A DNA stretch of 64,000 bases from Candidatus Sphingomonas phytovorans (lineage in GTDB: Bacteria > Pseudomonadota > Alphaproteobacteria > Sphingomonadales > Sphingomonadaceae): positions 5,259,001 through 5,323,000 of the forward strand of contig CP119314.1 in assembly GCA_029202385.1 (NCBI GenBank), given 5' to 3'. Both the position numbers and the translations under genes were made by a program. This document shows positions 25,520 to 33,488 of the stretch, piece after piece (within the stretch, counting starts at the first letter, position 1; each line of letters starts with the position of its first letter). The notes beneath the pieces are model-generated. The model was not told the DNA's origin and made no database searches. It saw only the letters and a list, made by a program, of their open reading frames with translations.

Positions 25520-28500
25520 ATGCGAAACATGAGTCTCAAGCCGCCGTCGACGATCCAGGACCAGCTTCGGTTCTTCCATTCGATGCCGGGATCGGGCGGG
25601 ATCGCGAAGATCAACGACGTCACCGTTCAGAACAGCACGCAGAACGAGAAGCACAAGACCGCGACCGGGCTGCATGTCATCCTGGACGATCAGGATCCGG
25701 AGCAGACGCTGTTCGGGATCACCTCGGTACCCCGCGAAACCCGCCTTGCCGGCAACGCGCGGGAAAAGGGCTGGCAGAAGGTCGCGAAGCTGACCGTCAT
25801 CTGCGATACGCTGACCGTCCGATGCGACTGGTGGCTGCCCGAATGCGACCTGACCATCTATGCCCGCAGGATCGAGTTCGAGGGCGACGGGCGGATCGAT
25901 ACCAGCCCGCCCGGCTGGGCGACGCCCAAGGCGCAGGATTCGGTCGGCAAGACGCCCGGCGCGAACGGCGCCAACGGCCATGCGGGCGGCGATGCCAGCA
26001 TCTATGCGAGCGAAATAGTCACCCCGAAGGGCACCAGCCGCAAACGCGTCATCACCGACGGGCTGGACGGCCAGGGCGGCGGCAAGGGGCAGAATGGCGC
26101 GGACGGCAAGAACGCCTCAGGCTATCTCTATCTCTCGAGCGATTATGTCGACCGGAGATCCTATATCGACAGCGGCATGAAGACGACGGTCGCCGTCAAG
26201 CTCGACAAGCATGGGGACCGGCAGGTGCTGGGCATCCGGCGAATCTGGAAGGTGGCCGAGTTCTTCGAGGGCAGCAATAATGTGGAAGGCACGACCGTGC
26301 CGCCCACCAATGGCGAGCCGAGCATCGCCCCCGGGGATTCCGGCAATGGCGGGGCGGCCGGCAAGCTGGTCACCAACCAGCCGGCGATCGCGAAACTGTG
26401 GTCGGGCAAGCCGGGCAAGGCGGGACCCCGCGCGCCAAAGGCCGTGGGCGGGAAGGGCGGCCAGCCGCGTGCTTCGGTGTTCTACGACTGCACCTATTAT
26501 CACGAATTCCACTTGTGGGGCGACGACGACAATTCGAAGAGCGCGAAGGTCTCCGTCACCGAATACAGCACAAAGGACGGCAGCGATGCGGAAGGGAAGG
26601 CGGGCACCGACGCAGCACCGATAGCCGAGCAGGTGGTGGAAGCTGACGCAGCGATCTGGCTCCATCCGACGCTGGTGCCGCTCACGATGGGCTATATTCG
26701 CGAAAGCTACCTGACCGAGCAGCGCGACGAGGCGAAGCGGCTGGTCGATGTGTATGCCGACGCCTTCCTGTCACCGCTCCCGACCGCCAACAAGGCCTGG
26801 AAAGCCAAGGACGGCGCTTATTGGCGGTCGATCCAGACCGAGCTGGCGACGCTTGCCCAGCGGCTCGCCTCCCACCTCGATTATTTCGGCAAGCCAGCAG
26901 GTTATACGCCGCTGCTGTCGCTTTCCAGCTCCTTCCAGCTTTATCGGATGGAGGTCGACATGGCGCTTGAAGTGCTGATGTTCACCAGCTGGGTGGTCGA
27001 GAAGCAGCGCTCCCAGGCGGAAGGGGCCGAAAGCAGCGAGGCCGCCGCGCGGCTGATCCTCAAGGAAAATGCGAAGCTGGTCGAGCAGATCGGCGGCGCC
27101 GAAGCGAAGTCGGCGGCGCTGACTCAGCGCATCACTGCGCTGGGCAAGGCGCAGGACGAGATCCAGGGCAAGCTCAACGTCACCTATACCCGCCTCTACA
27201 ACGAGGCCTCGAACGACATGGCGAAGAAGGGGCAGATCAAGTTCGCCGCGAACCTGGCGGCCGCCCTGTGCCAGGTCGTGCCGGTGGGCCAGCCGATCCT
27301 TGGCGGTGTCGCGTCGATGGCGGCGGACGCCACCGACCTGCTCGACAAGGACCCGAAGGACGTGATGGCCTCGCTCAAGACGAGGCTGGGCGATACCGTC
27401 GATGCCTATAAGGCGGCGAAGAAGGACGCTGACGAGGTCATCAAGAAGGCCAAGGATGAGGCGAAGGAACTGGCCGGCGCGGAAGGCGGCAAGAAGCTGA
27501 GCGTCGCTGACATCAAGAAGCTGTCCGAAACCAAGCCTTCGGCCTGGTCGACGGTTGGCAAGGGGCTCGCCCCCGCCGCCTCGCATCTCAAGAAAGCCTA
27601 TGAGAGCATGCAGCTTCCCCAAGCGGAGATCGAGGCGCAACTGGCCAAACTCGCCGCCAAGGACGAGGCATGGAAGGCCCTGTCCAAGGACATCAAGGAG
27701 GTCATCGAGCAACGCGCCTCGGTCCAGGAGGAGGTGATCCAGCTCGGCCAGCAGGTCGGTCAGGGCTATGCCGACCTCGCCGATAATATGGACAGCCTGG
27801 CAGGCCTGTTCGACAAGGAGGCGTCGGCACGCACCCGGATGCTCAACGCCAATGCGTTCACCGCGATCGCTGGCATGCGCAACCGCGCCCGGATCGCGCT
27901 GACCGAGGCGCTGTACAATCTGGTGCGGGCGTTCGAATCCTCGCTGCTCAAATCGGTCGAGGTCAACTGGTCGCTCGATACGCTGTACGAGCAGGTCAAC
28001 ACGCTGCTGAGCGACAAGCCGCTCCATAAATGGACGGACAAGGAGGTTCGCGACCGGGTCGCCACGCTGAAGCCGCTGTTCAAGAGCAACCTTGCCGATA
28101 TCCGCGCGAGCCTGATCAAGGACGTGGAAAAGCTCGACATGGTCGATCGCGACGTCGACCTGGTCATCGACGGCGACACCGGGGGCGATCCGATCGAGCT
28201 GCTGAACGAGGGCGTCAGCGCCGAGATCAGCACGCTCCGGCTCGGCGCGGTCGAGCCCGACTGGCAGCGGCAGATGATGGCCGACATCAGGCTCAATCGA
28301 ATCGTCTTCGAAGGGACGCCAGCCGATCTGCCCGACAAGGGCGATGTCGAGATCATCATCGAGATCGGCGAGCTGGGGATCGTGCGCAACGACGACCAGC
28401 TTTATGGCCTGAGGCTGCCGGTCTCGCTGGTGAAGTCCTATCGCTATCATTTCTCCAACGGCACCATCACCAAGGCGCAGCAAAGCGCGCTGGCCAAGGA

Positions 28501-28948
28501 CCTGATGAACCTGATCCTCGACGACGCCGACGACCGGATCAAACAGAAGATGGCGATGCCCTCGGCCTGGACGACGCTGACCCTGAAGGCGGCGTTCAAC
28601 CTGCGCGGCAACAAGCCGGCGCCGAAGATAAAGCGGATCGACCTGACGATGGTCGTCAGCAGCGTGAAGGCGAAATCGAAGCAGATAGTGCTCGATCTTG
28701 CCACGTCCGACGGCTTCTCCGCGCTGGCGTTGCCCGCCCTGTCGGCTGACGGCTTCACGGAAACCTATCGGATCTTCGACGGCAAGCAGGGCGATACGGA
28801 GATCGCGGTTGTCGAGGCAAGTGCGGGGACGGTGATCGACCATTGGGTGGTCAGCCAGGGCGGCAAGACAGTCGAGAAGACCGGGCAGTCGATCAAACTG
28901 CCGATCGATCGCAACACGCGGATCGAGGCGGTGTTCAGGCAGGCATGA
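25520..28948 (+). CDS. large glycine-rich coiled-coil protein, toxin-like architecture
   Basis: A 1142-residue protein of unknown family with no signal peptide. In order: beta-rich residues 1-140; two glycine-rich stretches (about 143-198 and 272-316, GANGANGHAGG, GLDGQGGGKGQNG, GDSGNGGAAG); helices 370-500; a long predicted coiled coil 500-760 interrupted at about 574-600 by the only hydrophobic segment (FAANLAAALCQVVPVGQPIL, GGVASMAA); more helices to 880; a mixed 900-1050 domain; and a C-terminal segment (TVIDHWVVSQGGK...TRIEAVF) that resembles divergent InlB B-repeats. Two long helices around a buried apolar hairpin is the plan of alpha-helical pore-forming toxins, but homology is not established. 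The start could also be the ATG at 25529. Confidence 0.7.
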   Translation: MRNMSLKPPSTIQDQLRFFHSMPGSGGIAKINDVTVQNSTQNEKHKTATGLHVILDDQDPEQTLFGITSVPRETRLAGNAREKGWQKVAKLTVICDTLTVRCDWWLPECDLTIYARRIEFEGDGRIDTSPPGWATPKAQDSVGKTPGANGANGHAGGDASIYASEIVTPKGTSRKRVITDGLDGQGGGKGQNGADGKNASGYLYLSSDYVDRRSYIDSGMKTTVAVKLDKHGDRQVLGIRRIWKVAEFFEGSNNVEGTTVPPTNGEPSIAPGDSGNGGAAGKLVTNQPAIAKLWSGKPGKAGPRAPKAVGGKGGQPRASVFYDCTYYHEFHLWGDDDNSKSAKVSVTEYSTKDGSDAEGKAGTDAAPIAEQVVEADAAIWLHPTLVPLTMGYIRESYLTEQRDEAKRLVDVYADAFLSPLPTANKAWKAKDGAYWRSIQTELATLAQRLASHLDYFGKPAGYTPLLSLSSSFQLYRMEVDMALEVLMFTSWVVEKQRSQAEGAESSEAAARLILKENAKLVEQIGGAEAKSAALTQRITALGKAQDEIQGKLNVTYTRLYNEASNDMAKKGQIKFAANLAAALCQVVPVGQPILGGVASMAADATDLLDKDPKDVMASLKTRLGDTVDAYKAAKKDADEVIKKAKDEAKELAGAEGGKKLSVADIKKLSETKPSAWSTVGKGLAPAASHLKKAYESMQLPQAEIEAQLAKLAAKDEAWKALSKDIKEVIEQRASVQEEVIQLGQQVGQGYADLADNMDSLAGLFDKEASARTRMLNANAFTAIAGMRNRARIALTEALYNLVRAFESSLLKSVEVNWSLDTLYEQVNTLLSDKPLHKWTDKEVRDRVATLKPLFKSNLADIRASLIKDVEKLDMVDRDVDLVIDGDTGGDPIELLNEGVSAEISTLRLGAVEPDWQRQMMADIRLNRIVFEGTPADLPDKGDVEIIIEIGELGIVRNDDQLYGLRLPVSLVKSYRYHFSNGTITKAQQSALAKDLMNLILDDADDRIKQKMAMPSAWTTLTLKAAFNLRGNKPAPKIKRIDLTMVVSSVKAKSKQIVLDLATSDGFSALALPALSADGFTETYRIFDGKQGDTEIAVVEASAGTVIDHWVVSQGGKTVEKTGQSIKLPIDRNTRIEAVFRQA

Positions 28949-28993
28949 TCCGATCCGCCGCCGCGACAGGGACCGGCCCGGTCGCGGCGGCGT

Positions 28994-30139
28994 TCAGGAA
29001 ACGGGCGTCGTCATTCCCCGCACCATCGTCTCGGCTGCAACCCGGGGGCGATCCGATGCCGGAAGCATGATCGTCGCCATGCGATTCATCGCGGCGGCGA
29101 AGGAGTGGGAGGCATCGTACAGCGCACGCGACGCCGGGTCGAACGCCGGCAGGTCGGCCCCGGCCGCGTGCCGTATCGCCGCCAGGAAGCCGGTCGCGTC
29201 CTCGGCCAGCCATCCGGCCGCGGCGACGGCTGGGGCATAGCCTGAAAAGGCCTCGCTGGTGCCGATGATGCGCTTGCCGAACATCAGTGCCTCGGCGACC
29301 TTGGTCTTCATGCCCGATCCCTCGAAGATCGGCGCGACGACGCAGCAGGCGCCGGCATAGCAATGGGCGAGATCGTCAACGGCGCCGACGATGCGGATGG
29401 TGGGTGAGGAGCCGAATTCCCCGCGCAGGGCCTCCATGCCTTGCCCGACGATCATGGCCGGCAGCGGGGATCGCGGCGCTACCTCCCGCAAGAACCATTC
29501 GATCCCGCGCCGGTTGGCGTAGAAGGCGCCGCCGACGAAAAGCAGGTAGTGCTCGCTTCGGGACAGGGGCCCGGGGCGAGGCGAGGGGAGGGCGTCCTCG
29601 ACCGCGATGGGCGATATATAGTCGGCGCCGCGGCCATAGACGCGACTCAGGCCCTCCGAATCCCGCGCTGAAAGACAGATGATCGCGTCGCTGTGCCGCA
29701 CCGCGTTGCGCTCCGCGGCATAGTTTGCGGCGAGGAGGCGAAGCGACAGAACCGTTCGCTTCGCCCGGACGGCACCCAGGAAGAAGCGCGCCTCGACATT
29801 GTGGAAGAAGGTGACCACCCGGACGTCGGGAAAGGCGCGTTTGATCGGCGGGACGAGATGCCCGAGGCTGGACCCGTCGACGAATACCTGCCCTGCGGAG
29901 ACGTCGCCGATCCGGGCGAGGATGCGCGCCGTTTCCAGCCGGTCGGCTTCGCCCGGATGCCCGCGCATGGTGTCGATCAGGCCGGCGACTGATCTCTTCG
30001 TCAGCCGGTGAACCGTCAGGGACTCGCCGAACAATATCTTCAGCACCCGCGCGTTGAGCCGGCACAGAAGCTCCCGCCCTCCCGGTGGCGCGTCCGGATC
30101 CATCAAGGAGATCAGCAGAACCGTTGAAGGATCGGGCAT
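28994..30139 (-). CDS. GT4-type glycosyltransferase
   Basis: A 381-residue protein with the two-Rossmann layout of GT-B enzymes. The acceptor half contains VRVVTFFHNVEARFF; the donor half contains LLFVGGAFYANRRGIEWFLREVAP, IRIVGAVDDLAHCYAGA and PIFEGSGMKTKVAEALMFGKRIIGT (the nucleotide-sugar loop). It probably transfers a sugar from a nucleotide donor in polysaccharide or glycolipid synthesis; no other such genes are adjacent. ATG at 30139 starts MPDPSTVLLISLMDP, a plausible first strand. Confidence 0.82.
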   Translation of the reverse strand: MPDPSTVLLISLMDPDAPPGGRELLCRLNARVLKILFGESLTVHRLTKRSVAGLIDTMRGHPGEADRLETARILARIGDVSAGQVFVDGSSLGHLVPPIKRAFPDVRVVTFFHNVEARFFLGAVRAKRTVLSLRLLAANYAAERNAVRHSDAIICLSARDSEGLSRVYGRGADYISPIAVEDALPSPRPGPLSRSEHYLLFVGGAFYANRRGIEWFLREVAPRSPLPAMIVGQGMEALRGEFGSSPTIRIVGAVDDLAHCYAGACCVVAPIFEGSGMKTKVAEALMFGKRIIGTSEAFSGYAPAVAAAGWLAEDATGFLAAIRHAAGADLPAFDPASRALYDASHSFAAAMNRMATIMLPASDRPRVAAETMVRGMTTPVS

Positions 30140-30449
30140 GCCGTTCAGGGTGCAATGGGCAGGATGGCGCGACAAGCATTGTTGCGGTGTCGGGGTTCGT
30201 TTGACCGGCCGGGGTGCCGCGCGCGCCCGCGACGTGGAGACGACATGTGACATAAATCGACATGGATATCGGCGGGCTTGCCGGGTTTTCACGAAGGGGA
30301 ATCGAATGAAGACGGGCTCCTCGCGCGCGTGAGTTTTGTCATGCCTGTAAGCAGGTGGGCGTATGGTCGGTGAGGATGGCCGTTTTGATCGCGTTCGGAA
30401 CGTCGGTATCTGATACGCTGGCGGCACAAGCCGAAGAGGGGGCAAGCCG
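30140..30449. other. 310-bp divergent intergenic region
   Basis: No gene is supported. It holds the promoters of the divergent glycosyltransferase and hydrolase genes, several scattered CATG/GACAT motifs around 30240-30265 without clear symmetry, and GAAGAGGGGG before the hydrolase start. Confidence 0.4.
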
Positions 30450-31328
30450 ATGAAAACCTGGATCACAGCCTTGGCAGCGGTGGCGATCGCGGCGACCGGG
30501 CAAGTTGCGGCGGCACAGGAGGTGCCGGCGGCGATCTTCACTGATCCGGTGCGCGATACGACGCATCCCGCGCGTATGGAGGTGCTGCATATCCCGAGCG
30601 GTGGCGTGGCGATCAACGGCCTCGCCTATGTCGCGGCGGGGGCGGGGCCGCATCCGGTGGTGGTGCTGTGCCACGGCCTGCCCGGCCATGAGAAGAATCT
30701 CGATCTCGCCCAGGCGATGCGGCGGGCCGGGTGGACGGTGGTCACCTTCAACTATCGCGGCTCCTGGGGGAGCCCGGGCAGCTATCGCTTCATGAACGAC
30801 CTCGAGGATGCCGATGCGGTGCTTGCCTGGCTGCGCACCCCGGCCAATGCCGCGCGCCTTGGCATCGATCCGAAGCGCATCGCGATCGTCGGGCACAGCC
30901 TTGGCGGATGGGTGACGGCGCTCACGGCGGCGCATGATCCGGCGCTGCTCGGCGCCGCGATGATCTCGCCCGGCAATATCGGCTTCCTCGGCCACATGCC
31001 GCGCGACACGGCGGCGGGCTTCTTCGCCGCCAACGGCCTTGAAGCACTGACCGATACGAGCGGCGCGATCATGGCGGACGAGGCGATCGCCCATGCAGAC
31101 GCTTTCGATTTCGTGAAGGCCGGGCCGCGCCTGACCGGCACCAATTTGTTCGTGCTGACCTCCGACGACGGCTTCGCGCCGGAGGCCGACCGGCTGGCCG
31201 CCGCGGTGAAGGCGGCCGGGGGCAAGAAGCTGTCGACCGTGCATGTCGCGACCGATCATGGCTGGTCCGACCGGCGCATCCGGCTGGAGAGCGAGATCAT
31301 TCGGTGGCTGGACGGGTTGGGGCGGTGA
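30450..31328 (+). CDS. secreted alpha/beta hydrolase
   Basis: A 292-residue exported hydrolase: signal peptide MKTWITALAAVAIAATGQVAAA, oxyanion segment LCHGLPGHEKN, nucleophile elbow IVGHSLGGWV with Ser, acid DDGFAPEADR and C-terminal DHGWSD carrying the catalytic His. It resembles BAAT/dienelactone-type serine hydrolases acting on peptides or esters in the periplasm. Its stop overlaps the start of the next gene (GTGA). Confidence 0.85.
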   Translation: MKTWITALAAVAIAATGQVAAAQEVPAAIFTDPVRDTTHPARMEVLHIPSGGVAINGLAYVAAGAGPHPVVVLCHGLPGHEKNLDLAQAMRRAGWTVVTFNYRGSWGSPGSYRFMNDLEDADAVLAWLRTPANAARLGIDPKRIAIVGHSLGGWVTALTAAHDPALLGAAMISPGNIGFLGHMPRDTAAGFFAANGLEALTDTSGAIMADEAIAHADAFDFVKAGPRLTGTNLFVLTSDDGFAPEADRLAAAVKAAGGKKLSTVHVATDHGWSDRRIRLESEIIRWLDGLGR

Positions 31329-32062
31329 TTGCCGACGAGGCTCTGCGTTCTGCCGTCGAGCGAAGCTATGAAGCGTTTGCCCGGGAGGCACCCCCGACAC
31401 AATGGCGTGCGGCTCCCTCGCGGAATGGGGATAGGCTCCTGCGTACCCTGACGTCAGTACCGTTGCGTGACCTGAGTGCCGAGGCCATCGGTCCTTATTC
31501 GGGTTGGGCGATCACGACGGTAGGTTCGGAACGCGACTACCGCCATTTTCTGCCGCGTATCCTGGAGCTTGCTGCATGCGATGACACATGGCTCGGGGCA
31601 GAACCGGCGGTGATAGCCAGCAAGCTGAAGATGGGGCGGTGGGAAGAGTGGGATACGGACCAGTACAGTGCGGTGCCGGCCGTGTTCGAGGCGGGATTTT
31701 GCGCGTCGCTCGATATGCTGCCGGGTTATGAGTGTACGGCGGATAGCTGGTTGTGTGGGTTGGCGGCGCTCGATCGGCCCGTTGAGCCGTGGCTGACGCT
31801 GTGGGAAGGATCGACGTCTTTGAACGCCGCGCTTCAGTTGTCCTCCTTCATACGAATGGAGGAGTGGCCGCTGGATTCTGCCACGGCGGTATCGGGTGGC
31901 TTCTGGAAGGAAGCGAGTCCCGCTTTATGTCGGCAGGTTGCCCGCTGGCTTATGAGTGCGCCTGTTCGACGGGTGATCGAAACGGCGCTCGATATGGTGA
32001 CGCCGGAGGATCGATGGGATGTGGGGCAAGCGATGGCCGATTTGGATCGGGTGGCCAGCTGA
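31325..32062 (+). CDS. hypothetical protein coupled to the hydrolase gene
   Basis: A 245-residue, Trp-rich acidic protein with no recognised domain. It reads as helices: ADEALRSAVERSYEAFARE, RHFLPRILELAA, LCRQVARWLMSAPVRRVIETALDM. GTG at 31325 overlaps the preceding stop (GTGA), implying coupling; no better start exists. Base use is less GC-biased than in the hydrolase (many TTG, GGT, AGC codons), marking the edge of the accessory islet that follows. Style recalls small immunity or SUKH-like proteins, but no motif proves that. Confidence 0.6.
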   Translation: MIADEALRSAVERSYEAFAREAPPTQWRAAPSRNGDRLLRTLTSVPLRDLSAEAIGPYSGWAITTVGSERDYRHFLPRILELAACDDTWLGAEPAVIASKLKMGRWEEWDTDQYSAVPAVFEAGFCASLDMLPGYECTADSWLCGLAALDRPVEPWLTLWEGSTSLNAALQLSSFIRMEEWPLDSATAVSGGFWKEASPALCRQVARWLMSAPVRRVIETALDMVTPEDRWDVGQAMADLDRVAS

Positions 32063-32104
32063 CCGGGCTTTCGGTGAGCTAAGTATGGTGCCCCCAATCT
32101 CCCT

Positions 32105-33124
32105 TCACGCCGAGCTTTCGGGATCCCATTCGCCATACCCTCGCGCATCCAAGGTGGCTCGCACGGCTTGGTTTCTCTTCGTGCTGCCCGGATATAACGC
32201 GATCGCCCGGACCGACGCCGGCCAGTAACCAGTCGCGAGCGCTTCCATGTCGAGCTTGGTCTGCATTGTCCTGAAGCTTTCGAGATGCTCCAGTGTTTCA
32301 ATACCCCTTACCTCGGCGAGGTTCTTGCAGTTTGCCAGCAGGACGCGCCGCAGCGGCGGTCCCACAAGATCGATCGACAATAACTGAAGTTGATCCTCTA
32401 TCTCCAAGCTGCGAAGATGCGGGAAGCGCCTGAGATCGCCGACGGTTTGCAACCCACGAACCCGGACGATGGACAAATCCTCCAAGCCTGGATGACTGAA
32501 CTCATCGATCGACGATCGCCCGCCCAGGATGACGCGGAGTGATTTCAGTGCTTTGGCATCTTTCAGGAACCCAAGATCCTTCTTGTTGGGGAAAGCCCCC
32601 AGCATGAGGTCGGCCAGCTGTGGAAGGTCCGCTATCACCTCGATATTGCGCGTGTGGCCGTGGATCAACAAGCGTTTCATGTTCCTGGCGGCACCCAGAG
32701 GCGCGAGATCGAAGTTCCGTTTGGCCGTTTCGACCAAGGTCAGGCTCGTAAGACGATCGGTCCCGATCTGATCGAGGAAGCCGGGATTGTCATAGCGGAA
32801 CACGCCGAAGGACAGCGCCGATAAAGCCGGTAGCGTCGCGATCAGATGCTCATTGGTGATCGTGGTGAGGCAGTCGACCAGCAACGATCGCACGTCGGGC
32901 AGATGCTCTAGCGCGGAGGCGTCAAACCCGGTGCTGTAGTGGCCGTAAAAGCGGACCTGCAGTTTCTCCCCTAACTCCGCGCAAAGCTGATTGAGCGTGC
33001 CCAGCAGCTTTGGGGTGTAGCCGGGCTGTGAGAATTGAACGACGGGCGTGTAGCCAGCCGCAACCAGCGACCTGATTGCGTTGCTGTCGATGTTCTGCGG
33101 ATCATTGAGACGGTCGTGGCGCAT
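32105..33124 (-). CDS. leucine-rich-repeat protein
   Basis: A 339-residue soluble protein. From about residue 80 it shows consecutive LRR-like units of 20-25 residues (LPALSALSF, TDRLTSLTLVE, ARNMKRLLIHG, LPQLADLMLG, AKALKSLRVILG, HPGLEDLSIVRV, FPHLRSLEIED, GPPLRRVLLANC, LEHLESFRTM), resembling SDS22-type bacterial LRRs. No signal peptide or catalytic domain. LRRs mediate protein binding, so it may be an adaptor, sensor or immunity protein. Lower GC than the chromosome average. Confidence 0.75.
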   Translation of the reverse strand: MRHDRLNDPQNIDSNAIRSLVAAGYTPVVQFSQPGYTPKLLGTLNQLCAELGEKLQVRFYGHYSTGFDASALEHLPDVRSLLVDCLTTITNEHLIATLPALSALSFGVFRYDNPGFLDQIGTDRLTSLTLVETAKRNFDLAPLGAARNMKRLLIHGHTRNIEVIADLPQLADLMLGAFPNKKDLGFLKDAKALKSLRVILGGRSSIDEFSHPGLEDLSIVRVRGLQTVGDLRRFPHLRSLEIEDQLQLLSIDLVGPPLRRVLLANCKNLAEVRGIETLEHLESFRTMQTKLDMEALATGYWPASVRAIALYPGSTKRNQAVRATLDARGYGEWDPESSA

Positions 33125-33216
33125 CGTGCCTGCGGCTTTAGAGGGCGGATTTGAGGATGTTTATGCCAGCACCGAAGTTTCTTGAGGTGTTCTTAATCCG
33201 ATAATCCGATGCCGCG

Positions 33217-33243
33217 TAATTAAGTGCACTGTCACCACAATTA
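33217..33243. repeat. direct repeat, copy A
   Basis: TAATTAA, four bases, ACTGTC, then ACCACAATTA. It matches copy B 161 bases away in the order TAATTAA ... ACTGTC-CC-AATT. The motif recalls end sequences seen near REP-associated or IS200-type Y1 transposases, from memory only; no transposase gene is here. Confidence 0.5.
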
Positions 33244-33377
33244 TTCTTCTAGCCAAGCCACAGGATGAGCCCAAGAACCGCGGCGAGGTGGCGTTTGCGC
33301 TCGTTTTTCTTGGCCGGGGGGTAGCTGCGCTTTGCGGGAGATCGAGCAGGGGCGCTGACGCATGACCTTTGATCGGC

Positions 33378-33410
33378 TAATTAATAAACTGTCGCCGTAA
33401 TTCGTGACAG
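33378..33410. repeat. direct repeat, copy B
   Basis: TAATTAA, TAA, ACTGTC, GCCGTAATTCGT, then GACAG. The CTGTC/GACAG pair forms a 5-bp inverted repeat around a 12-base centre, a layout like a recombinase core site. Same core as copy A. Confidence 0.5.
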
Positions 33411-33488
33411 CGCTAAAGGGTGGCTGTGTTGATCTATCGTTCCGTGAGAAGTGTGCTATCTTGTTGATATGGCGCCTGCAATTCAAAT

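Larger units (their letters stand above)
33125..33488. other. A+T-enriched intergenic stretch with repeats
   Basis: 364 bases between the LRR and ATPase genes, without a supported gene. It carries two related direct repeats (33217-33243 and 33378-33404), described separately. A frame of 81 codons on the minus strand at 33241-33486 has no protein-like features. Probably remains of an insertion. Confidence 0.5.

Noticed and set aside
25329-25532. A short frame between the 107- and 1142-residue genes
   Set aside because: No ribosome-binding site; composition and lack of structure suggest an intergenic artefact.
26771-28843. A 690-codon open frame antisense to the large coiled-coil gene
   Set aside because: It mirrors the coding strand in a GC-rich gene, is His/Arg/Leu/Asp-rich without domains, and lacks a ribosome-binding site.
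33241-33486. An 81-codon minus-strand frame in the gap before the LRR gene
   Set aside because: No domain, no start signal and it overlaps the repeat region.
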